Source: CAITSH01 sp945892985 (GTDB lineage Bacteria; Pseudomonadota; Gammaproteobacteria; Burkholderiales; SG8-39). Taken from it: DNA of 52,438 nucleotides. How positions within the stretch are numbered: position 1 is the stretch's first letter; each line of letters starts with the position of its first letter. Below are positions 49,847-52,438 of the stretch, in pieces. The notes beneath the pieces were generated by a model. That model made no database searches. It saw only the letters and a list, made by a program, of their open reading frames with translations, and was not told the DNA's origin. The stretch spans positions 1 to 52,438 of the forward strand of contig CAMDDU010000027.1 in the NCBI GenBank assembly GCA_945892985.1, in the 5' to 3' direction. The translations under genes were made by a program, and so were the position numbers.

Positions 49847-50806
49847 TTACGGAGAAAGCGCGTTTGCGATGGCCCGCGTATTGAATTCCATCATGCTGAA
49901 GTAGTCAACGGCCTCCACAACACTGCCAACAGACGGTGCCAGGACCACAACCTTGGCGTCGGCATGCTTGCCGAGCAGGCGCGCAGTGTCCCCCGGCTGA
50001 AAGGGCTCATGCAGGATAAGCCGCACCCGACTCGCACGCATGCTGTCGGCAAGTTTTTTGAGCCTCGCCAGGCTTGGCGGTATCCCCTCCTTCTCCTCGA
50101 TAACGGCGATGATGTTCAGGCGGAACCGGCGTGCAAAATAGGGCCAGGTGTTGTGATAGCTGACAAGCGGCACCCCCCGATACGGCTCAAGGGTTTTCGC
50201 CCACCGGACAGCGTGCCCCCTTAGCGCCGCGACGAATTTCCCGTGCGCGGCTTCAATGACGCTTTTTTTCTCGGGTCGGAGCCGTATCAGCGCAGCCGCA
50301 ATCTGGCCGGCGATGATTTCGACGTTCACCGGGTCGAGCCAGTAATGCGGGTTGGCGCTGCCATGAACATGCCCAGGTATCACGTTGACGCTGCGACCGC
50401 GCACTTCAAGCAGGGCAATTTGCGCCGACAGGTCGAGATAACCGGCGCCACCGGGCATCAGCGCATCCCGTTCGGATCGCTGCAATAAGCGATCGAGCCA
50501 GTGCTCGTATCCAGCCCCGACACGCAGCACGAGCTCGGCGCGCCGTAACGTCGCCAAATGATTGGGGCGCGGCTCGAAAGTCTCCGGGTCGGCGCCGTTG
50601 GGCATTAACGACTCCACCTTGGCCGTACCGCCCGCCACCGCTTCGGTGATGCTTTTCAGATCCGGAGTCGTCGTCACCACGACGAGCTGCGCTTGTGCGA
50701 AAGACTCCGATATCAGCGTCAGGGCGATGAACAGCGCCGCGACGCCAGTTGAGAAGCGCAGCTCAATCCGCTTACTCCAGCATCGTTTTACTTCGATCCA
50801 ACCCAT
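49847..50806 (-). CDS. Metal ABC transporter binding protein (ZnuA/TroA-like)
   Basis: A 319-residue cluster-9 (TroA-fold) metal-binding protein with an N-terminal signal segment (ending SFAQA). Likely ligands are His in ANPHYWLDPVN and His in VSYHNTWPYFARRF. The position usually filled by the first ligand His (DPHxYEP) reads DPETFEP, so that His is Glu here. A His-rich loop is missing. The start is uncertain: the ATG at 50806 overlaps the upstream gene by 19 bases, and another ATG lies 21 bases further upstream. Zn, Mn or Fe are all possible ligands. Confidence 0.85.
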   Translation of the reverse strand: MGWIEVKRCWSKRIELRFSTGVAALFIALTLISESFAQAQLVVVTTTPDLKSITEAVAGGTAKVESLMPNGADPETFEPRPNHLATLRRAELVLRVGAGYEHWLDRLLQRSERDALMPGGAGYLDLSAQIALLEVRGRSVNVIPGHVHGSANPHYWLDPVNVEIIAGQIAAALIRLRPEKKSVIEAAHGKFVAALRGHAVRWAKTLEPYRGVPLVSYHNTWPYFARRFRLNIIAVIEEKEGIPPSLARLKKLADSMRASRVRLILHEPFQPGDTARLLGKHADAKVVVLAPSVGSVVEAVDYFSMMEFNTRAIANALSP

Positions 50807-52197
50807 AGGCTTTTTGGCATCATGCAATGGACTTCCTTGTCGCCAGTCGTATGGGGCCCAATCCTGCAGTCCATCGCAATGCTCGAAAGAGAGTATGCAT
50901 CAAGGCGGGTAAGTTTCTTTTTCTCAACGATGGCGGCAATCATCGCAAGCGCCGCTGAATTCATCGCCTTTTCCAGATCAGCGTCCTTGGCGTAGGTGAC
51001 GAAAAATTTCGCGTTATCCTGTTTAGGCAGCGCAGCCGGTCGCGGCGATCTAGCCTGCTTAGGAACCATGCAATAAGTGCCTTTGACCACGTTGACCACC
51101 TCGGAAATCGGGCAATTCCATGTCTCGAGCATGATTTTCTCCGCCTGCGCGCGAGATACCTTTCGTTGCTCGACAATGAACTTCACGGTTTCGCTCTTCA
51201 ACAGATCCAGGGCCTTATTCAGGTCGCGATCGTAACCGATGGTTATCCACGCCGTGGGCGTCTCAACACGTGGCCATTCAAGCGGGGTTTGCTTGATGAC
51301 ATCGACAGTGATATTGAACTCCTGAAAGGCGGTCTCGATCGCCGTGAGGTTGATCTCGCCATTTCCCTGCCCGGCGTGAGAGTCACCGGTCCAGACCAGC
51401 GCCCCCTTCATGAATACCGGCAGATAAAGCGTCGTGCCTTCCGTCATTTCACGCAGATCGAGATTTCCACCGTACCTGCCCGGTGGAACAGTATTGTATT
51501 TTCCGGGCTCCGCACGAGCGACCGCAATGGTCCCCGGAAAAGGCCGCAACGGGACGACTATCCCAGGCGCGAACTCCATCTGCTTCTTCTCGTTGTCGAG
51601 ATAAAAATATTTTATTTGTCCTTGCGGGAATTCTTTGGGAAAGGCGCCGAGGATGCCCGGCAGATTCATATTCGACGCATAAGGACGGGGCACTATCTTG
51701 TTGAACTTTATACGCAGGATATCGCCCGGCTCGGCACCCTCGACATAAATGGGTCCGGTCACCGTGTGCGGACCCCTGCCCGGAAAATCATTACGCATCT
51801 TTACCAATTGATCCATCGTTACACCGGGCACAATCTGATTGTGCGATGCGGTCATGGTTTCCATCACGATGGTGTCGCCGGAATTGACCTTGAGCACCGG
51901 CGCCTGATTGCTATCAAACCATCCCCACTGTGTGGTTGCAGGGGTGGCCGGAAGTATGTGCGTCTTGGCGCCCTTGGTCGCCAACGGCGCGACCATCCCA
52001 GCCGCATCCAGCGGCCCGTAAAGAAACGGCAAGTAGCTGTCCGCCCTCTGCAGATCAGGCAAAGGCGTGGGTTGAACCGGGGGTTGAACCGGGGCTGGCG
52101 CCGGAGCTGTCGGGGCCTGCGCCACTGCGCCGTTAGCGAACACAAAGCCCGCCAAAATCACACCACCCACCTGCAATAGCCTGCGAGTCGAAATCAT
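50788..52197 (-). CDS. Exported acetamidase/formamidase family protein
   Basis: A 469-residue FmdA/AmdA family protein. Family segments include VNSGDTIVMETMTASHNQIV, VTGPIYVEGAEPGDILRIKF, PGRYGGNLDLREMTEGTTLYLPVFMKGALVWTGDSHAGQGNGE (with the conserved GDSHAxQGxGE) and a C-terminal DAYSLSSIAMDCRIG. Most relatives are cytoplasmic; this one has a signal peptide (residues 1-26, ending GAVAQA) and a Pro/Gln-rich linker, so it should act in the periplasm. The ATG at 52197 follows GGGGG. It overlaps the metal-binding protein gene downstream and may be in its operon. Confidence 0.87.
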   Translation of the reverse strand: MISTRRLLQVGGVILAGFVFANGAVAQAPTAPAPAPVQPPVQPTPLPDLQRADSYLPFLYGPLDAAGMVAPLATKGAKTHILPATPATTQWGWFDSNQAPVLKVNSGDTIVMETMTASHNQIVPGVTMDQLVKMRNDFPGRGPHTVTGPIYVEGAEPGDILRIKFNKIVPRPYASNMNLPGILGAFPKEFPQGQIKYFYLDNEKKQMEFAPGIVVPLRPFPGTIAVARAEPGKYNTVPPGRYGGNLDLREMTEGTTLYLPVFMKGALVWTGDSHAGQGNGEINLTAIETAFQEFNITVDVIKQTPLEWPRVETPTAWITIGYDRDLNKALDLLKSETVKFIVEQRKVSRAQAEKIMLETWNCPISEVVNVVKGTYCMVPKQARSPRPAALPKQDNAKFFVTYAKDADLEKAMNSAALAMIAAIVEKKKLTRLDAYSLSSIAMDCRIGPHTTGDKEVHCMMPKSLWVGSK

Positions 52198-52321
52198 GTC
52201 GCCCCCAATCTGGTGATAAAAAACACGTAGGTGAACATGCGGCACATTCAGCCACAAGCGTGCCCATTAGAAGGTATCTTTTGATAAATATAGGCTCATT
52301 TAGCGAATGATGTTGTTGAAC
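52198..52321. other. Gap between transposase end and amidase gene
   Basis: An AT-richer 124-base stretch containing the promoter region of the acetamidase-like gene and the outer end of the insertion sequence. No terminal inverted repeat could be identified, because the other end of the element lies outside the window. Confidence 0.4.
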
Positions 52322-52438
52322 TCATGCTCTGACCGCGAGAGTGAGCAACCGTGCGGGATCGGGGCTGAAGCGGGGCGACCGGTCGAGAACTCTAAACCAT
52401 CCGAGGTAGTTGGTGAGGTATTTCGTGGCAACACCCTT
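52322..52438 (-). mobile_element. IS1595-like transposase, C-terminal fragment
   Basis: The minus-strand frame runs in from the contig edge and ends at a TGA (52322-52324). It encodes 38 residues: KGVATKYLTNYLGWFRVLDR, then an Arg/Pro-rich end (SPRFSPDPARLLTLAVRA). The GVATKYLxNYLGW pattern is typical of the end of IS1595-superfamily DDE transposases. Only the tail is present, so the family assignment is moderate. Confidence 0.6.

Overview
The window looks like a contig from a GC-rich betaproteobacterium, probably near Burkholderiales or Rhodocyclales. This is inferred from the Bug-type tricarboxylate receptor, the birA-coaX-SPOR order, FolE2, stand-alone RfaE2, TRAP transporters and codon use; no rRNA or tRNA was seen to confirm it. 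Both ends are cut inside transposase genes (IS30-like on the left, IS1595-like on the right), so the contig was probably broken at repeats.

Layout, left to right. Positions 205-4096 hold a membrane histidine kinase and a response regulator that carries receiver, class III cyclase and Ser/Thr kinase domains in one chain. A Bug receptor follows. Positions 5435-14101 hold ten tightly packed minus-strand genes: periplasmic glutathione peroxidase, FolE2, FAD oxidoreductase, DUF1365, CFA-like methyltransferase, chalcone-isomerase-like protein, MFS transporter, DUF3833 lipoprotein, SDR and an NTF2-like protein. A MerR regulator with the B12-photoreceptor signature (LitR/CarH type), a diverged DUF2256 ORF and a diiron desaturase-like gene are transcribed away from them. 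Two matching palindromes lie in the shared intergenic region. This is the best candidate for an interesting system: a light- or oxidation-controlled membrane-lipid modification locus.

Positions 16423-21698 hold a set of catabolic genes (GST, cysteine hydrolase, two Asp/Glu-racemase-fold enzymes, flavin hydroxylase, isocitrate-lyase-fold enzyme) that matches no complete pathway I know. Then come housekeeping genes (rfaE2, cupin, SPOR, coaX, birA), a ugpB-ugpQ pair without its permease, a phosphomannomutase, a YheT hydrolase, an NTF2-like protein, cbiX, an amidase and a TRAP operon.

Positions 37909-48298 appear to be one long unit, pntAB followed by an Mrp-type antiporter set (E, F, G, A-C-terminal/DUF4040, B, C and three D-type subunits), next to a 5'-truncated antiporter gene. 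The right end has a metal ABC permease and binding protein without an ATPase, and an exported acetamidase/formamidase family protein.

A recurring oddity is the number of gene spacers filled with short tandem repeats (6, 7, 9, 15, 18 and 29 bp units), each with a different sequence. One of them has triplicated the start of cbiX.
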